From positions 81,946,644 through 82,010,643 of the forward strand of contig NC_088295.1 of NCBI RefSeq assembly GCF_032854445.1: a stretch of DNA of 64,000 nt, given 5' to 3'. Position numbers and translations under genes: made by a program. Numbering within the stretch: the first letter of the stretch is position 1; the number at the start of each line of letters is the position of its first letter. This document shows, in pieces, positions 48,841 through 62,400 of the stretch. The notes under the pieces are model-generated. The model had not been told where the DNA came from. It did not search any database and worked only from the letters and a program-made list of their open reading frames with translations. Source of the stretch: Liolophura sinensis (lineage: Eukaryota > Mollusca > Polyplacophora > Chitonida > Chitonidae).

Positions 48841-48910
48841 ATGGCAGCAGTCGCCTCGTCTATTGTTACTATTGTACTCTGCTTGCTGACATACTCGGCA
48901 CACTCCCGAG
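48841..48910 (+). CDS. Candidate first coding exon with signal peptide, divergent from the GPCR
   Basis: ATG at 48841 follows an in-frame TGA immediately and encodes MAAVASSIVTIVLCLLTYSA then HSR: short N-region, hydrophobic core, small residues, as in a secretory signal peptide. It ends CTCCCGAG followed by gtaacag, a usable donor in phase 1. The strongest acceptor seen downstream in matching phase is at 51709 ('ccttttt ctttgcag'), which would add DGAVLDSFIF and stop, giving a peptide of only 33 aa. Other exons may intervene. The start is about 230 bp from the GPCR 5' UTR exon on the opposite strand. Product not recognised. Confidence 0.35.
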
Positions 48911-50170
48911 GTAACAGCTATAGCCGACTTTCACACGGCCAAACTGGGCTCCGGTGGAGCGTATCGTTTAGTGGATCTATACCGAATAAAAAACCAGTTT
49001 ATAAACAATTATTATCATTGTAAACAATTATACGACACTGTTCATGAACCCCACACGACATGAACGCTAAATCCTAACACTTTTATATTGTATGAATATA
49101 ACGCGTTCCATTTACCATGTAGATAACAAGCAAAACTATTGCACAGCACAGGGAGACTGCGGTGAACTGATAACAAGTGTTGTATATATAGGTTAATAAA
49201 GCCTCAATTTAACACATTTTCCTGTCATAACTAGCTCAAAATTACCACACCAGTTTTCGAAAGCATGAAGTTAGCTTTTGATGTCATTAGTAGCATTGGT
49301 AGCCAGTGTGGTCCATCGCTTGAGCGTTGTGCTGGCTAGTGGCAATTCTCATGCAGTGGCAACAAGTGAGAAACAAACATCTTATCTCAGATTGCCGTGG
49401 CCGTAAAATGTGGCATACTGGGTACCAAGCGTATACAATTTCTATACGTGAGCGGATCCACAACATGCAACGCACCCAGTTGTCACATGTTGCATTATTT
49501 CTCAATCAGCTGCACACATCCATCATATAACATGACATGAATTACACCAGTGGGTAAAACATATATCACACGATTACTCACACTTTGGCAGAGATGAGTA
49601 TTACACTGGTACATGTAAGCAATAGTTTCCATAAAATGGCATACACAATATTTTGATGTATTCTGTAAGAATGTATGGATATGTGTATATTCTGCCCATG
49701 ACTCCTGTTACATGTGGTATATTGGGGTATGTTTATATTCGCTGCATATCACACCGGGCCTGGCAGCAGGCCTATACTTATGTGATACATAGGATGTACA
49801 GGTTGTAACAAAGACCTGATGCACAATTTCCTGCTTTATGCATTTTGTAGGATACATTCATGTCACACAATGTTGATGTAACGCTGTTTGAACATAGCAG
49901 GTCTATTAGTCGCACATGCACGCATCCATTTCTTTCCGTAATTTACCGATATAAGACTGGGATACAATATTGTTATGTGCATTCAGTTTATCATCTTCAT
50001 ATAAGTGTATCTTGATATAAGTGTATATAGGCCTATACGAATGTGACAATAATGGTGGCAATGCATTTATATATTTATTGTTTTTATTTATTTTCTTGGG
50101 TGTGTAACGCCATTTGCAAGATTGTTCAGATTGTTTCATGGACTTACAATAATGGTGGTGAGTCTTAAGG

Positions 50171-50548
50171 GTGGAAGAAACTGGATTAACTATTAAAGGT
50201 AAACAACAAAACTTTGGAAAGTTACTGACAAACTTTCTCATTTGTGTAAGGCATATGCGCTTCACTGGTGGAAGACATGTGGTCTTCAACGAAGCAGAGA
50301 TTGCACTATCCTATGAGCTACGCCAAGCGATTAACTGTCACCTAGGCTCAAGGAACAATGAAAGCAGGGGAATCTGGAATCTGGGTAAGGAAGCCTTTAT
50401 GTTTAAACATGTGCAGTGTAGTAATAATGGTACATGTATATGTAGCATTTGCATAATTTATTTGTTCACTTGTTGTTTTAATAACATTTTTTGTTTGTTT
50501 GAAGTCACGAGATTTTTGTGCGTGTATGTAGCCGGTTATAGAGTATAA
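50171..50548 (+). other. Open frame of 125 codons, perhaps worn transposase remnant
   Basis: Residues 29-66 (MRFTGGRHVVFNEAEIALSY and on) look coding-like and loosely recall the linker between the DNA-binding and catalytic parts of pogo/Tigger-type transposases. A gtaagg donor follows GAATCTGG at about 50386. The remainder is low-complexity. No catalytic motif is visible. Confidence 0.2.
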
Positions 50549-51302
50549 CACGCTGTCGTTGTATTAAACCCGCAGACTACTGACTTGTAGTCAACATTGC
50601 AATGCACGGCCTTATCCACATTTGCATAACACAGTGTATTACACATAGTGTATGTGTTGTTGACATCAGCTAAATGTGAAGCTGGTGGCAAACGACCATT
50701 GATTCACACGTCGCGGATAAAGGCGACGAGATACGGGTTTCAGTGTAATTATTTCGGGGACAATTCTAAAGGGAACACTTATCCTTGTTAATTAGGCCTA
50801 ATATATAAAAACGACAAAAGGGGTCTGTGAACCCTGGAACATGGTTACAATCAAACATTTACATTTCTGTGACATTTTGAACACTTCTCCATGAGTAATT
50901 TATGTTCAAACTAAATGTTATGCCATGAGTGAGCAAAGTATCCGACCAATAAGATATACAATCCAACCATCATCCGCATCCCACATTACTTGGAGCACGT
51001 AGTGACACGCGTAGGCGTACACATGAGTATCCTGTTTTCCACAGTGCCAAATTAAGATCCACTGCATGCTTCAGCTTTACGCACTTAAAAATGAATGATA
51101 ACGGCTTAACGCCAGTTCGGCAATACTGAATCCATATTGTGGCGAATTATTCACTTAAAGAGTTCAAAAACATAGACAAAAGAATAAACGCCGAGATGAT
51201 TGCCAATCCTCGCCACTGATTTTACTTCTATTTCTTAATTTAATGTCCACTTTTGTGACCGATGTGGCGCGTATGTACTGGCCACAAAATTTCAGTTACG
51301 CT

Positions 51303-51569
51303 CTATTTATATATTTATTTGATTGGTGTTTTACGCCGTGCTCAAGAATATTTCACTTATACGACGGCGGTCAGCATTATGGTGGGAGGAAACCCGGCAG
51401 AGCCGGGGGAAACCCACGACCATCCGCAAGTTGCTGAAAGGACCTTCCCACTTACGGCCGGAGAGGAAGCCAACATGAGGTGGACTTGAACTCACAGCGA
51501 CCGCATTGGTGAGGCTCCTGGGTCATTACGCTGTGCTAGCGCGATAACCAACTGAGCCACGGAGGCCCC
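51303..51569 (-). repeat. Nearly full-length SINE (family 1), minus orientation
   Basis: Complement of the 29.4-kb element: tail 'attggtgttttacgccgtgctc' side first and the tRNA-like head (gagccacggaggcc) at the right end. A direct duplication cagttacgct flanks it (51293-51302 and 51570-51579). Its tail is an ATTT repeat, not pure A. Confidence 0.88.
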
Positions 51570-51720
51570 CAGTTACGCTTTAGTCCACTCCACAAGCACG
51601 CTTCCCCATCTATCTTATGCCATACTTCGAACAAAACTTGTGTTTAATACGTGTGATTACTTTCTCAACATTGGACACAATGTTGGATAATTTCCTTTTT
51701 CTTTGCAGATGGTGCTGTTC

Positions 51721-54700
51721 TAGACAGTTTCATATTTTAATTAATCTGAGAATGGACTCGAATGGTTTCACCAAGTATATGGTTTGAGCACGGGGTTCAT
51801 CTTCTTCGATTTTTGTGCACACACTGCTGACGACTTCAACTGAGAAACAGTGTGTCTAAGAAGATGTAGCGGAGTTCCATCACCTAGAATAATCTTGCGT
51901 TAAACCATGTTAAGAACGATGTTGAGGGCAGGGTATTAAAACAGGGTGTAGGTCTCTTTAACAGCATCTAATTGTGTTGGATTCAACAGCCTATTTCGGT
52001 GTTACTAACGACATCTGATTTTTCTCACAGTGTTCGGGGATAACAATTCTTTTCCAACCTGAAGTGGGTTGATTGAAATGTACCTTTTATTGGGATAACG
52101 ACAGTATTGTATTTTAAAATGCATGTTAGTACTACTGCAATGCTCACTGTTGCATTCAGCTAACCAAAAATCACGAAGTTAGCACGAATCTTTAGATCCT
52201 TATTACTTCTATGCCTACAGAAAAGCCCGATTGTCATTGGTATGGCCTATCATGAATTTCGTTCTTTCACGTGATGATTTGGAGCTCTAAGTTCCTAGGC
52301 AAGTATTACTAAATAATCCCTCACAATAATAAGTCAATCTTACAGTTAGTGCAGAAAAAGCCATAACTTGATTCCAGATTCTAATGTGTTCGGACGATAT
52401 TTTGAATGATATATAGCCGATGTGGCATATCACCCATTCATGCAATCAAACAAAAAAACCAGTGCCAATTATACTTGTGCTCAGGTTAGGTCACCCAAGC
52501 TCATAAATAGACTGAAACGAATTCATTTTACATATTATGTCACTGAAGCCAGCGTTCTTGTCCAATATCAGTTCACGTGTTCTTGATTCAGGTATGGGGT
52601 GTTTTCCTTATATATTCACAGGGTCAAGGATCGTGGGGAGTAAAGCTTAACTGAAACATTATGAGTAATTTAATGGACATTTCTATTACAACTGACCTGA
52701 CTTGACATTGATAGCAGACATGAACTGATTCCATCGACTACGCTTGATCAAATTAGGTGAAACCTGGAGATATCGTATATAGCTGGAGTGTTTGGTGTAC
52801 CATTAGAACCTGTATTGAGAGAATACATAGAACTACGACGCTTGTCAGGACTTGAGAAAATAACCGTTATCATTTTTTCAAGTTTGTCATATGGAGAGGA
52901 TTGGCGGAAATTACTTTGTAGCCTCTATACCGAGCGACGTCTCATCAGAATCGATTCCCGCCCCATGCACCCAATTCTAGCCTGTGTCCGGAAAATTGAA
53001 CACATAGGCCTATTCTTTGTCTTCTGCATACACTTGTAATGATAAGTGCGACTTGAAAATCAGAGGTTCGTTCCATTATTTTCCCACACAAGTGTTAATA
53101 ATTGAGCATCACCTAGAGACAACACATCCCATTAGGCTTCCAATATTACCACTAAAGGACACACAACGGAACAGTTAAACCCAAGCACACCTTCACAATA
53201 CAGCCTTTATAGTGATAATGCTTATACCTAATAGAACGTATAAAGGCTGTCCTGCATTCTGATTAGACACTCCCTACTCTGTCGTGCACAATATCAACTT
53301 GCAGAAAGTGTGCAAAGGCAGAGGTTTTCATTTAGGGCTACATTTCTTGATTGGAGAGAATGACAAGAGATACGACCAGGGGTAGCACTACCATTTCCTA
53401 TGTGGGTGAGAAGGTTGTCGGGGGCTAAGTCTCTAATTAGGCAAGAACCTATCTAATAAAAACGATGTGGCGTTAAGCCATAATCATTCATTCTAATAAT
53501 AAAGGCTGTTCTACGCAAGAAATGGAAGCCCGCCCTCGGGCTCCACGGTCACTGACGATGTACTGTAGATAATTCATGTGTTCGGATACAGCTACATATG
53601 GATGGGTTGCAGATATTATATTGGTAATTTTACTAGGTACTAGCAAAAGTTTGCACCCAACACAAAATGGCATGTGAATGGTCGCCCTTTAGTCGGGTTT
53701 GAAGCCGATAAGGCAGATATACCCCAATCAACTACCATGATTCACATTTCTGTCTTCGCAATAGTCAACGTTCGGCTTCACGGAGAACACATGCAATTCA
53801 GGTTAGAGGTGCAATGTCGGCACTGTTTACCTTTAGTCAAGACCAATCTGTTGACAATTATAGTTACCAGATTCGTGACAAGGAGCGTACGATCATAACC
53901 CGCAGTCAGACCGGACTACATCTGCATGAGGTAGCGCTTGTCCTGTTTTCATTCCATAGTCAAATTCCACCGTTTCACTGTCTATCGCGCGAGCGCATCT
54001 TAAAAGATACATGAAGATGAACACTAAAACAAAGACTTGGGATAGAAGGGTAATGAAGAAAGTTACGCACCCCCCACTTTTTTGAAGCATAATCTCCACT
54101 ATTTTGTGCATATCTTTCGTCAACTGTTGGAAATGATGTCATCAATGAATTACCTGGAAATGCGGAATGGGTTTAGCTCCCCCGATATACCTATCACTGT
54201 TGACGTCATGAAAGGAGGCTACTTAATTTCCGGACTGACCACTAGGGCCTTAGAAAAACTGTTTAAGCCCAAAGAAAAAAGCGGAGAATCTTTTTTTGTA
54301 TATGTTAATACACCTTTCAGTGTATCCTTAAATCCTAGGTCAATACCTATCGAATGGCATCATTGATTTCCAAATCCAGAAAGGACGCTCTACGGATTGT
54401 TGAGTGAACTGTTAACCTAATTTCATTTTTTTATTTCAAACATTTAAAACCCAGTATATGCTCCTGCTTTATCCGTAAACTGTTAATTATCGACTTCAAA
54501 AAAATTAGGGACAATTTATTATGGAATTTGGCCGAGCGTACGTAAATTATTCCATAGATGACGACCCTTTCATGCAGTAAAAAGCAAGTTCATATAGTTG
54601 ACAATCGCCGAAGGCGCATGATTTTGTATCTATTTTTTCTAAGCCGAAAACATTCAGGTATTCAATTTGTTACTGTTGTTGGATACCAACCGTTCGACAG

Positions 54701-56496
54701 CGTTCTGCAGTTATTAATAATCTATCCAGAAGATCCCTTGAGCATGTGCGCCATTACACATGTACGTTAACGCCTTAGCTTAAACGCGAGGAGAGCATAA
54801 TTACAAAAAAATATTCTGTATTCGTAAGGCAAAATAGATTTTCTTTCCTCAGCAGGCCTATGGATAATAGCTTGCAAATTGTACCAGAAACATAATTAAC
54901 ATATTTCTGTCAGGTTAAGCTTACATCTACACGTAAACAAAGCACCTTTAAATAATTTACATTTGGTGATGTCTGGCGAAGACCGTTTTTACACAGCCAT
55001 GCCCAACGGAATATGGTAATAAAACATATCCTTGTCTCATTCGTTAAAAGCCCTCAACATGTAGCATGTGAAGTTTTTCGATGTGTGGACTGGCACAATT
55101 ACATCCTGACGATACCCAATATCTGACATTCGAGCCTTTCACTAATTGGTGAGAGAAGTAATCCTGCTGGTCAAAGACTTGAAACCCTTGGTAGTTGACG
55201 GTAAATTCGACTTCACACCGGAAAAAGAAGACAGGTCTCTCTCTGGAGCCCAGTTATTCGTGAGGTAAATTAACCAAATGAGAGTTACTTCTTCCGACTC
55301 CATCCTCATCAAAGTGCAGTGTTTACAGATTGATTTTAGGACTGTATGTCGCCATTCACAGATCATTAACGGATCAACCTCAGCGGTGCGAGATCAGTCA
55401 CAGCTGCTTGCTCATTACCACACAAAATAGTACAATACATCCAAGAATAATACACCTCTCGTGGCAAATGTCAGTTAATTGAGACGTTTCGTCGATGTGG
55501 AAACACTAGCTTCACTTCAATGAACAATGATAATTTTAGTTCGCTTGCATTATCAAACAAACTCAATTCCGTCTCACAATATACCCACTCTAAAATGTCA
55601 GTATAGTGGCATGACGCAGTCCGCCTGGTGATGTTGTAGGCTTAGTTCATTTGTCCTTTAATTCCACCTGCTACTTTAGTTTCAGCTCCGATTATGGACA
55701 GAAAGGTCTTCGATTGAATTTCAGACATAGGTTAAAACCACAAAAACTGGAAACATGATATGAGGTTGGCTTAGTTCACCATCTGGTCGTTCTCAATCGC
55801 AGATCTTGAAAATAGAAGGAATTAATAACAATACTAGTTTGGGGACAGCTAACAAGTATCCAATTGACAAGCGCGTGCGCAACAATGTCACAGGGAATAA
55901 GTATACAATTGACAAGGACATGTTCAACAATCACAGCGAACAAGTATACACCTGACAACCACATGTGAGACAAATTTCCAGGTTTTTATGTATTTATTTA
56001 TTTATTTATTTTTAATGACATACTCAAGAAAATTTTGCTGAAATCTTAGTGTACAGTTTTATAGGTGGAGGAATCCAGTGTCCAGGTTAAACCACTTAAC
56101 TTTGGCAAGTTTTTGGCAATTTTTTCACAAGTGACATGTGTCATATAGTAGTAAATGGTGCGTTTCTGTGTGATTATTGCACACTGCTTGCAGTCCAAGT
56201 CCCTGAAAACAGTGGAAGTAGGGGAATCTTTAAATTCCCTGACCACAAATGGGAATAACCCATATCATAATTGATGGCCATCTTATGTATGCTGTCACAA
56301 TCTAATTCCAGTCATGAGTATTCAGGAATAACGTAATAGATTTAAAAGTTTGCTTAAAAATACTAAAATAATAATACAACTTTAAAAAAATGTAAAAAAT
56401 TCAAAATATAAACTGGCTAAAAACCTATCTATATTCTTATATATAATCCACACCACCTCCATATGGCACATTTTCACATTTTGATAAAAGAATCAG
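51721..56496. other. Non-coding interval before PPCS
   Basis: AT-rich with no supported exon. Contains one SINE-related fragment near 56.0 kb and a SINE-tail-like 'gatgtggcgttaagccataa' near 53.46 kb. Confidence 0.5.
55990..56140 (-). repeat. Diverged SINE-related element
   Basis: ATTT repeat, 'gacatactcaagaaaatttt' and 'ccaggttaaaccacttaact ttggcaagtt' in the order expected for a reversed copy of the 17.6-kb variant. Confidence 0.4.
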
Positions 56497-59400
56497 TTAA
56501 CTCTGTCTCTGATTCAAGAATTCATGATGTCTTTGCTTCACAGCAGGTATGATCTTAGACTCAATCTCAATGCCGGCTGCCATTTCTTCACTAGATATGC
56601 TTACAAATTCTTCACTTAGTCTGCTCACAAATAAGACTTTCTGTTTTCTTGTATCCAGAACATTGGCAATCACAAGCTGTGAAAAAGGAAACAGGAATAC
56701 CTATAATAAACTAACGATATTAGTATAATCTCGTAATCTACTGTAAATCGTCAACTTTTTTGACCTCTAAAGCACTTTTTTTGGTGGAATTTATGCATAG
56801 AGTTATTATAAAATTGACACTAAAATGACAAAGATGCAAGCTTCATAAATCTGTGCAACTCATTTCTCTACCTCCTATAGTTGCTAATGTTTCAAAATAT
56901 TTGTTGCAGAAGTGAATGAAAAGATTGAAGAATTTGGGTTACCTCCAGAAAATAAGCTAAAATATGTAAACATAAAATGTTGAACTTCAAAAATGCTGGA
57001 TTCATAGGTATTCATGAAATGATTGAAACAAATGACCATTTGTCACTAACAAATTATCTTAAGTTATCAAGTACATGTATGTGAAAATATTACTTTTATT
57101 TTAAAAAAAAAAGGACGTTCAAAAGATAAAAATTACCTGATGTTGATATTTTGTCAAGGAGTCCTTTGATTTTTTCACAAGAATTTGTTCATCTGTTTCA
57201 AGCTACAATAAATGTAATGCACAATTACATTTACAAATGATGTAGAAATGATGAAATATTACATTAAATCCATTAAAAAATAATTCTTAATATTTGACCA
57301 TATTCTTTACAATGCTGTCTTAATTTCTTATAGCTTGTGTTGTTGTTCAATCTTATACTTACATCAACTGAAACATAATTCAAGCAGAAATGGATCAGCA
57401 TATCCTTTGGTAAGAAAATATAGAACACACGACAAATCCGAACACAAGTGTCCCTCAAGACAACCAGTGTGGTGTTACCTTAAATGAAACAACAAATGCA
57501 CTGGGAACCCAGTCTTTCACCAGTGGCTTCAACATTTTGGGGACTAACTGTAGAGACAGTTGGAGGGCTCCATCAGAGGACTGTATTTTATGCTCTGGCT
57601 GCAAAAACAGAAATACATGAACTTCCAGCTCAAACCCACCTTTAAAGTACTAATGTGCTGTGAGCTTAGTGGTATGTGAAGCACACTGAATCCAATGCTC
57701 TTTAAAGGATTCAATAAATGGTAATATTTTTTTTGCACTCTATCGTTAGTTTTTGGCATGTTCCAACTTTTAGGAGGAAAAATAAGCTCTTCAGTCTACA
57801 TGTTAAGAGGTTTAAATGGCTGTAAAGGTACAGCTTTGTCAGTTTTGAGCAGTCAGTCTGTCAGTTAACAAACTTAGCCAGATCAGTAATGTAAATTGTG
57901 CATGTTTTCAAAACAAGTGTAAATGGGAAAACAATAGAGATGGGGCACTAAGTCTATATATAAAATGTACATGTGGCTTAAGACTAGTCATCCTTATTAA
58001 CCTCTGCTTTCCAGAAATCCTGAGTACGGACAAAAATATCCATAAACATGCAATATAATTTATAAGACAGCAAATATGTCCTAAAAAAAAAAAAAGACTT
58101 TTTTTGAAAATTTCTGCATTGTTAGCTTAAATGCTGAACATTTACAATCATCATCATGTTTGGTCAATCCTTTAATGCAAAAACACTGACCCAGCAAGCT
58201 GAAACTTGGAACATCTCTGTTATAGTGAGTTGTACAATAAAATTCATTTAAAAATATAAAGATGGATTTTAAATTTTTTTCTAAAAACAACCATGTCATT
58301 TTGTAGCCATTCACAGCACCGGAAGGTTCACAAGTACATAGTATGCTTATTTAAAGATATGAAGTTTTATTACATTCCTACTGTAGTGTACTACTTTTGC
58401 GTTGCATATCCACCTACCATTTCATTTTTGGGAATGTAGAAGTCTGAGACAGCAGCTGCCAGGTAGAGCACAGCTTTTGGTCCTATGGAATGTAAAGCCT
58501 GGCAACTGGCCCTGAGCAGATACAGGTAATCTGCCAATGAGGTGAACTCCACACAGAGAAGACTGCCTGATTGTCTAACACTCTCATACAGGCTCAGCTG
58601 CTTCTTGATCTTTGCTCGATAACAGTCTTTTACTGCAGAAAAACAACAAAATACAGCTGATCACATACCCATAAATAGGATGGATATTGTATACCATATG
58701 ACACAATTACTGTATGTACAGAAAATAATTTATTTCTTGTTTGTTTGCCGTCTGAATGCTGTCTGTGTCAGTTTTAGTTACCCTGTTAATTAGATTTCAT
58801 TGCTGATTGATGTGACAGAGACAAAAGGAGGCCAAGGATCAAATTGACATTGGTCGCTTTAGTCCAACGTAAGCAGAATTTTGCCACCTTAAACAGCCAC
58901 TGACCTCAATGACCTGCGATTTATCAACATGTAATACAGTTACCATGTTTTTGACTACATCTACCTTAATAGCAAACAATTATCTACACATATGGCTTCT
59001 ATTAGATACTATACGTGAAAATCAATCATACAGCAGTGATCATGATTTCCTATATTTAATTGAAGGACCAACTAATACTGAGGACTGGTAGATCTCAAAG
59101 GACCCCTGGTCCTACAGGCCAGAGACATTGTGTCATTAACTTTCAACTCCTGAGGTACAGCAGGTCAAATGCAATTACATGTACAGTCCTACTTCTTGGG
59201 GGGCAGAGCTACATTTGTCTGTCTATTTCTTCTGCCTGTGTGTTTTCTTTCTTAAGTCCATAAATATCTATGAAAAAACGATAAGCCATGTTCAAGTAAA
59301 ACATAACATATTCATGTAATTGGATGTGAATACTTAACATCTGTTATTGGATATGGCAGCTACATGTACATATATATATACAGATAAGTTCAATCTGCAT

Positions 59401-62400
59401 CTTACAAACAGCAAATTCTGATCCAGAGAAACCTCATACAAATCTGATCTCTCTCCACATGCATAAAATATATTAGTGTATTGTCTATGTCAAGTCAACT
59501 GACTAACAACCACCAGAACTAGATGTTGATCATGGATTATAATTTTCCTGAAACATTGCTGTACCTTGTATATCGATAATTTAAGTCAATAGAACTTGGT
59601 ACAGTCATATGAACAAATCTTGAGGATTGTACTTACGCTTTGGACTCATGACTCAGTATGAGATTTAAAGTTTGCGTTTCCTAAGAGGTTTACATCAGCT
59701 CTACACTTACACCTTTGTCCAGTAATATCTCTCAGTGACTCGTCTCTATCACCTGTCTGCCATTATTCTCTTACGTTTTCCTTGCCAATATTTTCTCTCA
59801 GAAGCAGCACTGACCGAAGCATTTAGATTTAGTGGAGCAATCAAATGAATATTTTGAAACGAATGAGACAATTTTCATCGTCAAGGATAAAGGTAGGATC
59901 TTGTTTCTTCATCAGGACTTAAAAAATATCCAATTGCTTTCAAATTTAAAACTGTTGAAGAATTCATTGAAATATAGCCTTAAACTGTCAAGCTTCAACT
60001 GACCCATTTGCTCATTGTAAAACCCAATTTATTCATTTTATCATATGATTAATTCTTCTAAAAATCATTGCATCCTGCAAAAAAGTACTATTTACATTGA
60101 CGAACACTGCTACCTGTTAATGTCTCCAGATCAGCATGTGTACAGCTAATCTCAATCAAGTCCAGGACAGACAGTCGGGAGAAGTGACGAGAGAAAGGCT
60201 TTAGAGAACGAGATCGGTGTAGAAACAGAACAGCATAGCCATGCTGTAGGAAATATCTGTTGAACTGTCAAGGAAATGTTCAGAAGACTTTTGGAGTATA
60301 CATGTTAATGTGTATGTACTTTGCCTCTGTTCTGAACTTCTTCATAACACAACTACATGTACATTCATTTCATCTAATACACAGGTTTCGAGATATGACG
60401 TTACGACAACAGAGTGACGTCCCTTTGTGACATAACATCGTCGCTTTAAGGCACAGTAGGGCCAGTCTTGTAGTTTTAACATGCTGTGGTATATAGAATA
60501 TAGAGTACTAATTAAAAAGGATTAGACTGATCTTCTGAATCATGTTCTTGGATGGATTTGGGTTCCCAATATTGCAAAACTAATGATGTTATCCTGGTAC
60601 TTTGATCCAAACATGATCAGTGCCATGTTATGAGATAGGCAGTTAGCCCTACCGTGCCGTAAAGTGGCGACGTCATTTTGCAATAGGACGTCACTCTGTT
60701 GTCGTAATGACGTAACTCGAAAACTGCGTATTCAAACTTAATGATCTGAGTGTATAATACTGATTACAGATGAAAATTTCACATGAGCTGCAGTTCAAAC
60801 ACCGTATTAAGTTGTCAGTCTCCTTATTCAGGCAACGTTTCATAGAAGGATACTCTGCCGATGAAGAGCCTCTTGTTCCCACACTGAAGTTATCGATGAA
60901 ACGAACAGTTCGGCTTTCTAATGGAACTGTGGTTCCCCCAGACTGTGAAAAACATAAATTAAGCAAACTTAATGAGAAATACTTGAATTTGACACAAGAA
61001 AATTTAGAGAGAAAAATAAATCTGGTATGCCAGCCATACCCACAACTGAAATTAGGTGTCCACAGAGCATTGAGTCTTAAACGTAATTTTGAGAATCTTT
61101 AATCACCCAGTGAAGATAAACCATAATGGAATCATGCAAGTTCTTAGGCTGATAAAATATGAAGGAGTACTGATATGATGTGACATGCATTCAAGATGTC
61201 AGTCAGAAAAAAACTTACATTCTGAGAGGAGTTGGAATGAGCAGTCATAAATTACATCGCAGTCTGTTCGTTGAAGAGTTAATGATGTGAACATGTGACA
61301 GGGGGGCAAAAAAAATGGGTCCTTGTGTAATAAGGGTCACATAATGGTCTTTAATAAAGCTGGAGTAACATGTTAAGAGGATCCAGATGTGACGTCAGAA
61401 AATGTGGAAATCAGCATTTGACTCATTTTATTTGCAACACACTAAGCCCTCAACATAATCCCGAGAGCACATAGAATATATAAAGCATACAAAACCTAAA
61501 CAAATATTAAATCCTGTCTAATTGTACATGCTATTATCTTGTAAGACAATGACACATTGACTAGAACATGAAGAACTTCTTTCAGAGGTTAAGCTACCAG
61601 ACCGTGACACAAAATAAATTTTGTCTATCAAAGGCAACTGCCTACATCACAGGGAGCTGTCAGATCAATTATTCCAAGTTTGTTCTTTATGTCATCCACA
61701 GTCTTTATAGCTGTTCAGTAGTATAAAGTATAATATTTTCAAAAAATATCCTTGATGGCCTGTTTTACATCATAATTTATATTTGTACATCCAGAATTGA
61801 AAGAAATCTGCATGTCCATGCCAATGTCACGTAATTACAAATCGGTAAGCCTACCAATATCCCTGCTTGACAAGGGTTATTTTCAGCCTTTGATTTTTGT
61901 GTTGTGTTTTATAGAAACCAAGACATGATCTCCAGCCAATCTGCAGATGTCTGTAGGTCATTACACCTTGGCCAAAATAAATTTTCCTTTTAATTTCAGA
62001 TGACTCTGACTGCAAGACAGGAGAGAGGTTCTGAGCGCTGAGAACTCAGGTCTAGACATTTGTCAGTGAAAGGTCAGTGCCGGCAATAATGGCAGAGTAA
62101 TAACATCAAGATGTGTTGAACTGTGCACTGTGTTTAAACTGTGCCTAGAGAAGCTAGGCAGAAATCTTAAAATGGTATGAAGGATACCCTATGGAACAAA
62201 GATAAAACCACGGTTCAGAAAGATTTACAGCGATTAACACTATTTAACCACTATAAATGAAGAGTCCAAAAAACAAAATCTTTGGCAGTTTCCGTAAACT
62301 TTTCCTGATGTGGCAATGAATCAGACAGATGCGATGTCGAGTAAGGCAGTTATGCTGGAATGACATCTTGTGCCTGAAGTACGACTTCATTTGTGGCTAT

